A stretch of 64,000 bases of DNA, taken from positions 1 through 64,000 of the forward strand of contig JAYUKY010000015.1 of assembly GCA_043764015.1 (NCBI GenBank), written 5' to 3'. This stretch comes from JANYGM01 sp043764015 (GTDB lineage: Bacteria > Bacteroidota > Bacteroidia > Cytophagales > Thermonemataceae). The notes under the pieces were generated by a model. The model was not told where the DNA came from and did not search any database. It worked only from the letters and a program-made list of their open reading frames with translations. Below are positions 1 to 8,530 of this stretch, in pieces (the first letter of the stretch is position 1; each line of letters opens with the position of its first letter). The translations under genes were made by a program, and so were the position numbers.

Positions 1-1
1 T

Positions 2-238
2 GTAGACCACGAATACATGGCTAGGTATGAAAGGGATAAAATTAAAGCCATCATAAAAGCCTATGACAAAAACCGTAGTACAGACCAAATGTATGATGCC
101 GTTTCTTGGTTTGGGCTAAATGGAACTGACAGGTATAAAGAAGAAGGATATATTGACCCAAATATGGATGATAATCGTAAAATTAATACTAAGAATCTTC
201 AAAATCTTCGTAAGCCTGAAAACCCCTGCAATAGATAA
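2..238 (+). CDS. C-terminal end of an unknown protein, cut by window edge
   Basis: The frame is open to the left edge of the window, so this is probably the 3' end of a longer gene; the first in-frame ATG is at 17. About 78 residues are visible, polar and charged, rich in Asp, Lys and Asn near the end, with no signal peptide or membrane segment. I do not recognise the family. It ends 26 bases before a small secreted-protein gene on the same strand. A polymorphic-toxin C-terminus is possible but is speculation without the upstream sequence. Confidence 0.5.
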   Translation, partial: VDHEYMARYERDKIKAIIKAYDKNRSTDQMYDAVSWFGLNGTDRYKEEGYIDPNMDDNRKINTKNLQNLRKPENPCNR

Positions 239-264
239 TTTAACATTTAAATCCATAAAATATC

Positions 265-579
265 ATGAAAAAGTACATTTTTATATTGTTTTGCTTGTTT
301 TCAATAAACAAGTTATACGCTCAAAATGATTTATACCTTATTTTTGATGCAACTGAGCCTTCTGTAACCAAGAATGTTTACAAATATGTTAATAATCAAA
401 TAAATAATCCATGTATAATGGAATGCAGACCAGCTAAAATAGGCACTAATGGTTATTGTTTTGGCTATCCTTATGTTTATGGTACTGAACTAGACCTAGA
501 AATGAAGCCTAATACTCCCATACGAACTATGACCAAAGCGCAAGCACTAGCATTATACCCCAGTAATGTTAATTTCTAA
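265..579 (+). CDS. Small secreted protein, 3' end replaced by an insertion sequence
   Basis: Predicted exported protein of unknown function. Residues 1-20 are a Sec signal peptide: MKK, a hydrophobic stretch, then a LYAQ cleavage site. The mature part is about 84 residues with two Cys (near 50-55) and one at about 65. The last codons (SNVNF and TAA) lie inside the left terminal inverted repeat of the adjacent insertion sequence (559-579), so the native C-terminus is lost and the stop is supplied by the element. It is best read as a truncated gene; whether a stable product is made is unknown. Confidence 0.6.
   Translation: MKKYIFILFCLFSINKLYAQNDLYLIFDATEPSVTKNVYKYVNNQINNPCIMECRPAKIGTNGYCFGYPYVYGTELDLEMKPNTPIRTMTKAQALALYPSNVNF
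559..579 (+). repeat. Left terminal inverted repeat of the IS
   Basis: Twenty-one bases matching the reverse complement of 1690-1710 without mismatch. It contains the stop codon (577-579) now used by the truncated secreted-protein gene. Confidence 0.9.
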
Positions 580-620
580 AAAAGTACTATATTTGGATTT
601 TAAAATTAGAATTTTATTTT

Positions 621-1700
621 ATGGATTTATCTGATTTCTTTATCAATCTTGCAGACCCACGTAGAAAACAAGGGCAGCGTTACCCATTTGAAGCTTTTCT
701 TTGGATGTTTTTTTTATCCGTAGCTAGTGGTTACACAAGTTCTCGTAAAATAGGAACTTTTTGCAAAGCGAATGATTCACTTTTCACGGATTATTTCGGA
801 CTTCAACATGGTGTGCCAAGCCATGTGAGCATTTTCAAACTATTAAGAGACCTAGATAATTCAGGTTTTACTTCCCAATTTAATACATTTATGTCAGTTT
901 CATTCCCCTCTTTATCTGATGATTGGATAGCAGGGGACGGTCAGACACTTCGTTCTACGGTAGTCAATGCAAGTAGCCCCGAGCAAAACTGTTGCTCAAT
1001 AGTAAGCGTATTCTACCAAAGAACAGGTCTTACACTAGCTTTGACGCACTATTTGAATAAAAAGGAAGGCGAGCAAGCTAACTTACGCTCTTTGCTAGAT
1101 AATCTACGCAATAAAAGCATTATTTTAACATTAGATGCCCTACATTGCCAAAAAAAACATTAGATGACATTGTAGAAAGTGGTAATCACTATGTTATACA
1201 AGTGAAGAAAAATCAGCCTAAACTCTCCCAAGCTATTAAACAACTACCTCATCAGCAGGCACATACAGATACACATATTGTAGAAGAAAAGAAAAATGGC
1301 ATCAAAACTATTTGGCAAACTTACAAATATGCCTACACAAATCCTTGATGGAAAAGCGTTTTAACAGCAGTTAGTCTGTAAAACACTCATTAAAGCTGAT
1401 AATACGCTCATACATACAAAACGTTTTTACGTATCAGATAAAACAGATTTAACGGCACAACAACTTCAAGAAGGCATAAGAGGGCATTGGGGCATTGAAA
1501 ATAATGCACACAAACCAAAAGATATGCAATTTAATCAAGATAAAAATAAAACAAAAGAAATCAGCGCAGCAGTCAATAGAGCAATTTTTAATACTATTGC
1601 AGCTAATTTCCTAACATATAAATTTACTGAAACTATGGCTTACAGTCAAATAATTTTTGCTCAAAATATCAAAAAATACCTAGACGAAATTAGAAATTAA
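621..1700 (+). pseudogene. ISAs1-family transposase, frameshifted
   Basis: Reassembling frames gives a nearly full ISAs1-type DDE transposase. The N-terminal part (621-1163) begins MDLSDFF and contains the DPRRKQG region, the first catalytic Asp in AGDGQ and the second in LDALH. At an A8 run (about 1152-1159) the frame shifts by -1 and continues as KKTLDDIVESG to a TGA at 1346-1348. A third segment resumes after another shift near 1385 and holds the RGHWGIEN motif with the catalytic Glu, ending at the TAA 1698-1700. In HWGIENNAHK the usual Trp after the second His is lost. With a stop and at least two shifts it is inactive. Confidence 0.85.
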
Positions 1701-1710
1701 CATTACTGGG
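1690..1710 (-). repeat. Right terminal inverted repeat of the IS
   Basis: Perfect 21-bp inverted match to 559-579. It includes the transposase stop codon and ends at the junction with the serine-hydrolase remnant. Confidence 0.9.
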
Positions 1711-1780
1711 ACTTAGCCCTATTCACGGAAATATAACCCAAATTTCCTTAGAATTATTGGAAAGTTTGGAAAAAAAATAA
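1709..1780 (+). pseudogene. Orphan 3' end of a serine hydrolase (beta-lactamase-like) gene
   Basis: Directly after the IS, an open frame reads GLSPIHGNITQISLEL and then LESLEKK and stop. The intact serine hydrolase at 27940-29352 ends GLSTIHGNITQISLEL, FQSLEKK, stop: about 20 of 23 residues agree. The hairpin that follows here (1792-1826) also resembles the hairpin after the intact gene (27892-27929). This is therefore the last piece of a paralogue whose other part was lost at the IS. No start codon or catalytic part remains. Confidence 0.85.
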
Positions 1781-1791
1781 AGATTATCTAC

Positions 1792-1826
1792 AAAAAGCCT
1801 TTCCAAACTCTGGAAAGGCTTTTTTC
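1792..1826. terminator. Bidirectional hairpin terminator
   Basis: AAAGCCTTTCCA and TGGAAAGGCTTT form a strong stem with a short loop, flanked by A and T runs, so it can end transcripts from the left remnant and from the E1 gene on the right. Confidence 0.8.
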
Positions 1827-1855
1827 CGTAATTCGTAATTGATAATTTGTAATTG
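1827..1855. repeat. Interspersed repeat family A copy
   Basis: AT-rich repeat of the form CGTAATTCGTAATTGATAAT then TTGTAATTG. Further copies lie at 13943-14022 (two, inverted), 32082-32153 (two, inverted), 37803-37832, 52335-52364, 54639-54664 and 63694-63735, always at gene borders. Confidence 0.75.
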
Positions 1856-1858
1856 AAA

Positions 1859-3862
1859 TCAATATTTCACCAATTCATTTATTTTCGCTTCTAATTTGTT
1901 GTAAGGCAAAAATTGTTCTTCTAATGGGCGTGTGAACGGCACAGGCGTATCCATAGAGGCAAGGCGCATCACAGGTGCATCTAACGAGCCAAAACAATGC
2001 TCACTTATCCAAGCAGCTATTTCTGCACCAATTCCGCCAGTAAGTGTGTCTTCGTGCAAAATAAGCACTTTCCCAGTTTTTTCTACTGATTTTTTTACGG
2101 TTTCTTTGTCCCAAGGCAAAAGCGTACACAAATCAACAATATCCGCACTTACACCCATTTTTTCAGTGATTTCTTTCGCCCAAAGTACACAAAGTCCGTA
2201 GGTAATAATAGAAATATCATTACCAGTTGCGGTTAAATAGGCTTTTCCTATTTCTGTTGTGTAATATCCATCAGGGATTTCGTCTGAAATAGAACGGTAC
2301 AAAAATTTATGCTCAAAGTACATCACAGGGTTTGGGTCTTCAATAGCAGCGTTTAAAAGCCCTTTTGCGTGATAAGGATTAGAAGGATAAACAATTTTCA
2401 GTCCTGGCGTATGAAAAAACCACGCTTCATTGGATTGTGAGTGAAATGGTCCTGCGCTGGTATTTGCACCTGTTGGCATACGTATGACCACGTCTGCGGG
2501 TTGTCCCCAACGGTAATGAATTTTAGCTAAGTAGTTGATAATGTTATTAAAACCACAAGTTACGAAATCTGCAAACTGCATTTCCATCATTGATTTATGG
2601 TTTTTGATAGAAAGTCCCATAGCCACGCCCACAATAGCGGACTCACAAAGTGGCGTATTTCGTACTCTATCTTTTCCAAAAAGCTCCACAAAACCCTGCG
2701 TAATCTTAAATGCGCCACCATATTCTGCAATATCTTGCCCCATAAGCACCAAATTGGGGAATTTTTGCATACTTTGGCGCAAACCATCAGAAATAGCATC
2801 AATATAGCGTTTTTCACTTACAGAATTACCTTCTGGCTCAATGACTTGCTGCACAAAAGGCGCATAAACATCATTTATTTCTATTTCTGGGCTGACTTCT
2901 GGAAAAGGCTGATTAAAACCTATTTCAACAGCTTTTTCTATTTCTGATTTGATATTTTGGCGTAGTGTTTCAATAATGCTATCATTGAGAACATTTATTT
3001 TCAATAAATATTCCTCAAAGTTGTTGAGAGGATCTTTTTTTGCCCACATATCCATCAAATCTTGTGGGACATATTTCGTGCCTGATGCTTCCTCGTGTCC
3101 ACGCATACGGAACGTCATAGCCTCAATAAGCACAGGACGAGGATTTTTGCGCATATCTTCTGCCAAATGGAAAATAATATTATAAACTTCTAAGATATTA
3201 TTTCCATCAAGTTGGTAGGCTTCCATACCATATCCAATGCCTTTATCAACCAAATTTCTACAATTATATTGCTCTTCATTTGGAGTAGAAAGCCCATAAC
3301 CGTTGTTTTCTATCATAAAAATAACAGGAAGTTTCCAAACGGCAGCCACGTTGAGAGCCTCGTGAAATTCTCCCTCACTTGTTGCGCCATCACCAGAAAA
3401 AGTAAGCGTAACTTTCTGTTCATTTGATAGCTTATGAGCCAATGCAATACCGCCAGCCACAGAGAGTTGTGGACCCAAATGGCTTATCATTCCTACAATA
3501 TGATGCTCATTTGTACCAAAATGAAAAGAGCGGTCTCTGCCTTTGGTGTAGCCATTGTCTTTGCCTTGCCATTGTGAGATTAGGCGGTCTAGAGGCATAT
3601 TTCGTGCCGTAAAAACGCCCAAATTGCGGTGCATTGGCAACACATATTCATCATTTTGGAGTGCCATAGTTGCGCCTACTGCTATTGCTTCTTGCCCAAT
3701 CCCTGAAAACCACTTACTTACCCGCCCCTGGCGCAATAAAATAAGCATTTTCTCTTCTATCATACGAGGTTTTAGTAAACCTTTATATAAATCTAATAAC
3801 ATTGCATCAGAAAGCTGAAGTCTGTCAAAAGTCATTTCTGGGGTAATGAGCGTTTCCTGCAT
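1859..3862 (-). CDS. 2-oxoacid dehydrogenase E1, fused alpha and beta subunits
   Basis: Thiamine-diphosphate enzyme that decarboxylates a 2-oxoacid, probably a branched-chain one, and passes the acyl group to an E2 lipoyl protein. At 667 residues it fuses both E1 subunits: alpha at about 1-335 with the TPP motif GDG (157-159) ending in NN (186-187), and beta at about 345-667 beginning SEKRYIDAISDGL and carrying GQDIAEYGG. The fused form is common in Bacteroidota. No E2 or E3 gene lies next to it. Substrate (branched-chain 2-oxoacid or pyruvate) cannot be settled from sequence alone. It is followed by a bidirectional terminator at 1792-1826. Confidence 0.9.
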   Translation of the reverse strand: MQETLITPEMTFDRLQLSDAMLLDLYKGLLKPRMIEEKMLILLRQGRVSKWFSGIGQEAIAVGATMALQNDEYVLPMHRNLGVFTARNMPLDRLISQWQGKDNGYTKGRDRSFHFGTNEHHIVGMISHLGPQLSVAGGIALAHKLSNEQKVTLTFSGDGATSEGEFHEALNVAAVWKLPVIFMIENNGYGLSTPNEEQYNCRNLVDKGIGYGMEAYQLDGNNILEVYNIIFHLAEDMRKNPRPVLIEAMTFRMRGHEEASGTKYVPQDLMDMWAKKDPLNNFEEYLLKINVLNDSIIETLRQNIKSEIEKAVEIGFNQPFPEVSPEIEINDVYAPFVQQVIEPEGNSVSEKRYIDAISDGLRQSMQKFPNLVLMGQDIAEYGGAFKITQGFVELFGKDRVRNTPLCESAIVGVAMGLSIKNHKSMMEMQFADFVTCGFNNIINYLAKIHYRWGQPADVVIRMPTGANTSAGPFHSQSNEAWFFHTPGLKIVYPSNPYHAKGLLNAAIEDPNPVMYFEHKFLYRSISDEIPDGYYTTEIGKAYLTATGNDISIITYGLCVLWAKEITEKMGVSADIVDLCTLLPWDKETVKKSVEKTGKVLILHEDTLTGGIGAEIAAWISEHCFGSLDAPVMRLASMDTPVPFTRPLEEQFLPYNKLEAKINELVKY

Positions 3863-3998
3863 ATTTTTTCAGTATTTTTTTATATATTTTGTAAGTTTTT
3901 CAAAATTTATCCAAAGTTACATAAAACCATTGAATATGAAAAAAAAACGTGAAAATTCTATGAAATCATTTACCACAAATGCACAAATAATAATTACG

Positions 3999-4406
3999 TT
4001 AATATGTTCCTTCTTTGAAAATACCAATTTGTTTTCTATCTTCTAGTGTGAGATATTTCAAAGGAAAATCAAGTAATCTTTCTTTTGTAACACATTGATT
4101 ATCAATGCTTGAAGAGTTAATATTAGGTTCATTTTTGCGGCTCATTGTGTCATCTGACTGCATAGAAAGCCATTCATAGAAAGTTTTTTTGTCGTTAAAA
4201 GTTTTTTCAGCATAAAAAACATTGCCATCATAACACTCGCAGTAATAATAAATGCCTTCTTCTTGGATAAGTGCCATTCCACAATAATCTCTATGGCTGT
4301 TGGCAATCACTCCGTTTTTTTCCAAGAAATCAGCTACATTCTGCGCTATTTCGTTGCCGTAGGGCATTTTGTCGTGTTTAGCTTTGTGCCAGTCGTAAGT
4401 TTTCAT
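3999..4406 (-). CDS. Hypothetical protein, 135 residues
   Basis: Soluble acidic protein with no signal peptide or membrane helix. The first 80 residues look folded: an N-terminal helix (EIAQNVADFLEKNG), then alternating strands with aromatic residues (YYYCECYDGNVFYAE) and a Trp-containing helix (TFYEWLSMQSDD). A low-complexity Asn/Ser linker (about 92-102) leads to a C-terminal stretch. Two Cys flank a tyrosine-rich strand. I do not recognise the family. It is a single gene between E1 dehydrogenase and a LytTR regulator, both on the same strand but separated by gaps. Confidence 0.7.
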   Translation of the reverse strand: MKTYDWHKAKHDKMPYGNEIAQNVADFLEKNGVIANSHRDYCGMALIQEEGIYYYCECYDGNVFYAEKTFNDKKTFYEWLSMQSDDTMSRKNEPNINSSSIDNQCVTKERLLDFPLKYLTLEDRKQIGIFKEGTY

Positions 4407-4475
4407 CTGATTTTAGGTTTTAATTTCTGCCACGAATACACGAATAAATACAAAATTATAATCCGTAATTGACCT

Positions 4476-5270
4476 TTATTTTTCTAACCAATTTTGAAAT
4501 AAAACATTCTTTTCACGGCTTACAAGTACTTCTTCTGTGGTTTGTGGTGAAAGTTCTATTTTGAGTTTTCCGTTGAAATAAGTATGAATTTTGTTGATAG
4601 CAGCCACACAAGCAATAAATTGTCTGTTTAGTCTGAAAAAAATAGCAGGATTTAGCAAATCTTCCAACTCCTCCAATGTATAATCCAATAAAAACTGCTT
4701 ACCCTCCTTCAAAACTACACAAACCATTTTATTAGTAGCATAAAAGTACGCAATTTCATCACACGCAATAGGGATAATTTGCTCATTGTGTTTGACAAGA
4801 AAGCGTTGTTTATAGTTTTTGGGTTTTGGATTTAAATGTGTTAAAAGAGCTTCTAATTGATATTCTACTTGAAAATCAGTAATATTATTGGTGTTTTCAG
4901 AAGAAAAACTTTTTTTCATTTCTAAAAATTTGTTGTACGCCTGCGTGAGGTCTTGCATTTTGATGGGTTTGAGCAGATAATCAATACTTTTCACCTTAAA
5001 TGCTTTCATCACGTATTCATCATACGAAGTAGTGAAAATAATAGGACTTTTAGGCGTAATTTGCTCAAAAATCTCAAAACTAAGCCCATCAGACAACTGA
5101 ATATCAGAAAAAATCAAATCAATATGATTGTTATCTTCTCTAAAAAACTTCACAGAAAGCTCCACACTTTCCAAAATAGCAACAATTTCTATGTTTCCAA
5201 GCTCCCTGACCATTTTTGCAAGACGTTCTGCAGCGGGATATTCATCTTCAATAAGAACAATTTTTATCAT
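4476..5270 (-). CDS. LytTR-family response regulator
   Basis: Cytoplasmic two-component regulator of 264 residues. The receiver domain (about 1-120) has the acidic pair IEDE at 7-10, phosphoacceptor Asp56 in FSDIQLS and the conserved Lys in LLKPI near 100. A linker leads to a LytTR DNA-binding domain (about 155-262) with FLVKHNEQIIPI and FFRLNRQFIA, as in the AlgR/AgrA/LytR group. The partner is the LytS-like kinase encoded just upstream on the same strand. A hairpin in the 63-base gap between them may lower its expression. Targets are unknown. Confidence 0.93.
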   Translation of the reverse strand: MIKIVLIEDEYPAAERLAKMVRELGNIEIVAILESVELSVKFFREDNNHIDLIFSDIQLSDGLSFEIFEQITPKSPIIFTTSYDEYVMKAFKVKSIDYLLKPIKMQDLTQAYNKFLEMKKSFSSENTNNITDFQVEYQLEALLTHLNPKPKNYKQRFLVKHNEQIIPIACDEIAYFYATNKMVCVVLKEGKQFLLDYTLEELEDLLNPAIFFRLNRQFIACVAAINKIHTYFNGKLKIELSPQTTEEVLVSREKNVLFQNWLEK

Positions 5271-5284
5271 ATTTAATTAGGAAT

Positions 5285-5325
5285 AACTCTCCAAAAGTTT
5301 AAAGCTTTTGGAGAGTTTGATTACG
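5285..5325. terminator. Hairpin between kinase and regulator genes
   Basis: AACTCTCCAAAAG and CTTTTGGAGAGTTT pair with a loop of a few bases. It lies between the kinase stop and the regulator start, so it can act as an attenuating terminator inside the two-gene unit. Confidence 0.6.
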
Positions 5326-5333
5326 AAGTTTGA

Positions 5334-6356
5334 TTACAATAAAGGTAATTCTACTTTAAAAGATTTTTCGTTTTTTTCTATCAAAATCAGCTTAGAAGTA
5401 AGTAATTGATAGCGGTTGCTGATATTTTGTAGTCCAACTTTGGTAGATTTTTCAAAGGTTTTTTTCTCTTGGAAATTATTTTCTACTACCAAATAATCCT
5501 CATTTTCCAGCAAAATATCCGAAATTGAGATAGTCAAAGGCTTTTCTTTAGAAACAATATTATGTTTTATGGCATTTTCTACAAGCATTTGCAGGCTTAG
5601 AGGAATAATTTTTTTATCTAGATTTTTAATAGAAATATTACTTTCCAGCATCAAATTCTCTCTAAAACGTATTTTATTGAGATAAATATAAGCATTTACA
5701 AAGTCCATTTCCTCTTGCAGAGAAACCGTATCTTTCTGACGACTCACAAGCACGTAGCGGTACACATCTGCCAAATGCTCCAAGTATTTTTGGGCTGGTT
5801 TGTTGTCGTCTATCAAAAAACTAAGCGTATTGAGGCTATTAAACAGAAAATGTGGGTCTAACTGGCTTTTTAGTGATTCTAATTGAGATTGTATGTTTTC
5901 ACGAGCTAAGGCTTCCGTTTTGCGGACATTTATTTTCCAAGATTCAAAGAAAAAAACCGTTTCATAAAGCAATGTAACTGTAAAATTAGCAAAAAGCCCT
6001 ATCAAAAACGAAAATAAAGGACGTGGCGCATTTTTTGAAATAAAATAACTTACAAAAAATTCAATAGAGAGTGTAACCACAAACGTATAAGAAACAGCTA
6101 TAATTACTTGATAAATAAGTCTTTGGGTGGTTTGCTCTACTTTTGGGAATTTACTTTTTAAGATAAAAAAAATCCTTCTTGTGCCTTCCCAAATACAAAA
6201 AGTATTCATAAAACAAATCAAAAAACTAACCAAAAAATGAATATCAAGGCTTATTTTCTTATCTCCACTATACACAAAAACAATCAAAAAACTCACCAAA
6301 GGCATTCCTATAAGCCTAGCTTTTTTGTCGTTGATGTATGGTTCTTGAATTTTCAT
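5334..6356 (-). CDS. LytS-type sensor histidine kinase
   Basis: Membrane histidine kinase, partner of the LytTR regulator. The N-terminal half has four hydrophobic helices; the C-terminal half is a His_kinase domain with QLDPHFLFNSLNTLSFLID, where His169 (counted from the chosen start) is the phospho-acceptor, followed by an ATPase domain with MLVENAIKHN and VGLQNISNRY. An ATG at 6377 adds seven residues, but a TAnnTTTG box at 6379-6386 would put the transcript start at about 6372, so I choose the ATG at 6356. No extracellular sensor domain is present; the signal is likely sensed in the membrane. Confidence 0.92.
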   Translation of the reverse strand: MKIQEPYINDKKARLIGMPLVSFLIVFVYSGDKKISLDIHFLVSFLICFMNTFCIWEGTRRIFFILKSKFPKVEQTTQRLIYQVIIAVSYTFVVTLSIEFFVSYFISKNAPRPLFSFLIGLFANFTVTLLYETVFFFESWKINVRKTEALARENIQSQLESLKSQLDPHFLFNSLNTLSFLIDDNKPAQKYLEHLADVYRYVLVSRQKDTVSLQEEMDFVNAYIYLNKIRFRENLMLESNISIKNLDKKIIPLSLQMLVENAIKHNIVSKEKPLTISISDILLENEDYLVVENNFQEKKTFEKSTKVGLQNISNRYQLLTSKLILIEKNEKSFKVELPLL

Positions 6357-6378
6357 TTGTTTATGCTTATTTTTCATT

Positions 6379-6386
6379 CAAATTTA
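6379..6386 (-). promoter_or_regulatory. -7 promoter box of the kinase gene
   Basis: TAAATTTG on the minus strand fits the Bacteroidota TAnnTTTG consensus and lies about 22 bases upstream of the chosen start codon. Confidence 0.5.
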
Positions 6387-6756
6387 CTAAGAAATTTGTT
6401 TATTTTGTTATTTCGTAACAGAAATATACAGTTCCTCTGGAACTAACACAAAATATCAATATCTTTGTCTAATTGTTATTTTCTGACAATTCTTTAATAA
6501 TTCCTTTGAGTATTTTAGGCACAATAAGCCTATAAAATGGGCATACAGGCACAAAATATAGTTTTCCAAATCAATTATTAAAGATAACAGTTGCAGAAAT
6601 CGTGATTATTTTATTCTAAGGATTAAAACAGCATTTTCTAAAAACAAGAAAACCCTAAAATTACTTCCGTTTCTGTTTTATCAAAAACCTTAAATAAGTT
6701 AGATAATATAGTTTTATTATTTGATTATCAAGTATTTAGCATAAAATAAACATCAA
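6387..6756. other. Intergenic stretch without a recognisable gene
   Basis: About 370 bases, AT-rich, with no open frame of note on either strand. A short hairpin (CAGTTCCTCTGGAACT, near 6429-6444) is the only structure I see before the strong terminator that begins at 6757. Confidence 0.6.
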
Positions 6757-6799
6757 AACTACCCCAGCCCCTCCTTAAAAAGGAGGGGCTGGGGTAGTT
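6757..6799. terminator. GC-rich perfect hairpin at the end of the GH3 gene (repeat family D)
   Basis: ACTACCCCAGCCCCTCCTT and its exact complement are separated by three A residues, giving about 20 paired bases. It overlaps the stop codon of the GH3 gene. A related but longer inverted repeat lies downstream of dnaB (15377-15452), so it is both a likely terminator and a member of a repeat family. Confidence 0.75.
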
Positions 6800-8318
6800 A
6801 AAAACCATACATCAAAATATCATCTACATATTCTCTGTTGTTGGCAAGGCGTGGAACTTTGTGTTGTCCACCTAATTTATTTCGTTTTTTCATCCACTCA
6901 TGGAAAGTTCCTTGTGGCATATTACGTACCACAGGCGGATTTAGGGCAATATTGAGGTAGCGTTTGGCATCATAATCAGAATTTACTTGGCGCAAAGTTT
7001 CATCTAAAATTTTTGTAAAACCTTGAAAATCATTGGGTTGTTGTATAAATTCTATGAGCCACTCGTGTCCTCCTTTTTGGTGATTTCCAACTAAGCTATT
7101 TTCCATATAAATTGGGCAAGCTGTAAATTCCGCAATAATAGCATTAGTGGCTTTGCAAGCAGCAGTAATGGCAATATCAGCATTTTCTACCATTAGCTCT
7201 TCTCCAAAAGCATTTATAAAATGCTTTGTACGCCCCGAAATTTTGATACGGTACGGATTTTTTGAGGTAAATTTAACTGTATCACCAATTTTATACCTCC
7301 AAAGTCCTCCGTTTGTACTAATTACGAGAGCATAATTTTTGTTGAGTTCTACATCTTCAATGGTTATTGCATTAGGAAAAGGGCTTTCAACGTCTTCCAT
7401 TGGCACAAATTCGTAGAAAATCCCATAATCTAACATAAGTAGCATATCATCTCTATTGAAGTCATCTCGCATAGCAAAAAAGCCTTCAGAAGCGTTGTAA
7501 GCCTCCATATAGTTGATATTTGGTGCAATCTGGTTGAAAAGTTCTTGGTAAGGTGCAAATGCAACCGCACCGTGAAAAAACACCTCCAAATTAGCCCATA
7601 TTTCTTTTATATTTGTCTTTTCTGTGGTTTCTAAAAGCCTTTGTATCAACACAATAGTCCACGTTGGCACACCCAAAATACTTGTGACATTTTTATTGAT
7701 GCATTCTTCTGCCATTCTTTCTATTTTTTCTTCCCAATTTGGCAAAAGTGCTACTTCTAAGCTAGGAGTGCGCAAATATTGCGCCCAAGAAGGCAAATTT
7801 TGCGTCATTACGGCAGAAACATCACCATAAAAAATGCCTTTTGTATCACTTTCCTGAAAACTTCCTCCAATAGACAGCCCTTTACCCAAAAATATCTCAC
7901 TATTTTTAGCATTTTCTAAATAAAGTGCATAAATATCTATTCCACCCCTAAAATTAGCAGTTTGTAGGCTTTCTTTTGATACAGGAATGAATTTGCTACG
8001 AGCATTTGTTGTGCCAGAAGATTTAGAAAACCAGTTAATTTTACTTCCCCAAAGTATGTTTTGCTCTCCTTTCATCATACGCTCAATATAGGGAAAAACG
8101 TTTTCGTAACTACTTACAGGCACTTGAGTTTTAAATTCTTCATAACTACGTATCTTAGAATAATTATATTTTTGCCCCCATTCTGTTTGTGCTGCCTGTG
8201 TGAGTAAAGTCAATAAAGTTGCCTTTTGCACCTGCTGGGGGTGCTTTTTGAAAAATTCAATACGTTTGATGCGCTTTGAAAAAAACGCCCATTTTATAAA
8301 AGATGAAATAACAGACAT
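6798..8318 (-). CDS. GH3-family acyl-adenylate-forming protein
   Basis: Member of the GH3 family, known in plants for joining amino acids to hormone carboxylates by acyl-adenylation; the bacterial substrate is unknown. The 506-residue protein shows the N-terminal RI.RIE.FKKHPQQVQ helix, the ATP-binding SSGTTNARSKFIP segment near 100 and the YRIGD-like WRYKIGDTVKF, followed by SGRTKHFINAFGEELMVENAD. I take the ATG at 8318 (MSVISSFIKWAF) because the 14 residues before it look non-native. It is a single gene ending in a GC-rich hairpin. Soluble; function inferred from family only. Confidence 0.9.
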   Translation of the reverse strand: MSVISSFIKWAFFSKRIKRIEFFKKHPQQVQKATLLTLLTQAAQTEWGQKYNYSKIRSYEEFKTQVPVSSYENVFPYIERMMKGEQNILWGSKINWFSKSSGTTNARSKFIPVSKESLQTANFRGGIDIYALYLENAKNSEIFLGKGLSIGGSFQESDTKGIFYGDVSAVMTQNLPSWAQYLRTPSLEVALLPNWEEKIERMAEECINKNVTSILGVPTWTIVLIQRLLETTEKTNIKEIWANLEVFFHGAVAFAPYQELFNQIAPNINYMEAYNASEGFFAMRDDFNRDDMLLMLDYGIFYEFVPMEDVESPFPNAITIEDVELNKNYALVISTNGGLWRYKIGDTVKFTSKNPYRIKISGRTKHFINAFGEELMVENADIAITAACKATNAIIAEFTACPIYMENSLVGNHQKGGHEWLIEFIQQPNDFQGFTKILDETLRQVNSDYDAKRYLNIALNPPVVRNMPQGTFHEWMKKRNKLGGQHKVPRLANNREYVDDILMYGF

Positions 8319-8530
8319 TAAATAATTATGGATTATGAATTGCAGATATATACAAAACATTGATAATCAACTTATTATATAGTATATAAAAATACTTAGA
8401 ACTACTGTAAGTGTAAAATTCGTGCAATTCCACAAAAATAGAAAAAAAATAACGAAAATCAAAATAGAAAAATAACTAACATTTTTATCAGAGTATCACT
8501 ACTACAAATACACAAATAAATACAATTATT

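Larger units (their letters stand above)
559..1710 (+). mobile_element. ISAs1-type insertion sequence, decayed
   Basis: A 1.15-kb element bounded by perfect 21-bp terminal inverted repeats at 559-579 and 1690-1710, both reading CCCAGTAATGTTAATTTC outside to inside. It carries one transposase gene broken by frameshifts and a stop codon. The last two transposase codons lie in the right repeat. The bases immediately outside the two ends do not form a direct repeat, and the flanks belong to two unrelated broken genes, so a deletion or recombination has occurred since insertion. Ends may start at CAG (561/1708). Confidence 0.85.

Noticed and set aside
1145..1348. Separate 67-residue gene
   Set aside because: It is the middle segment of the frameshifted transposase.
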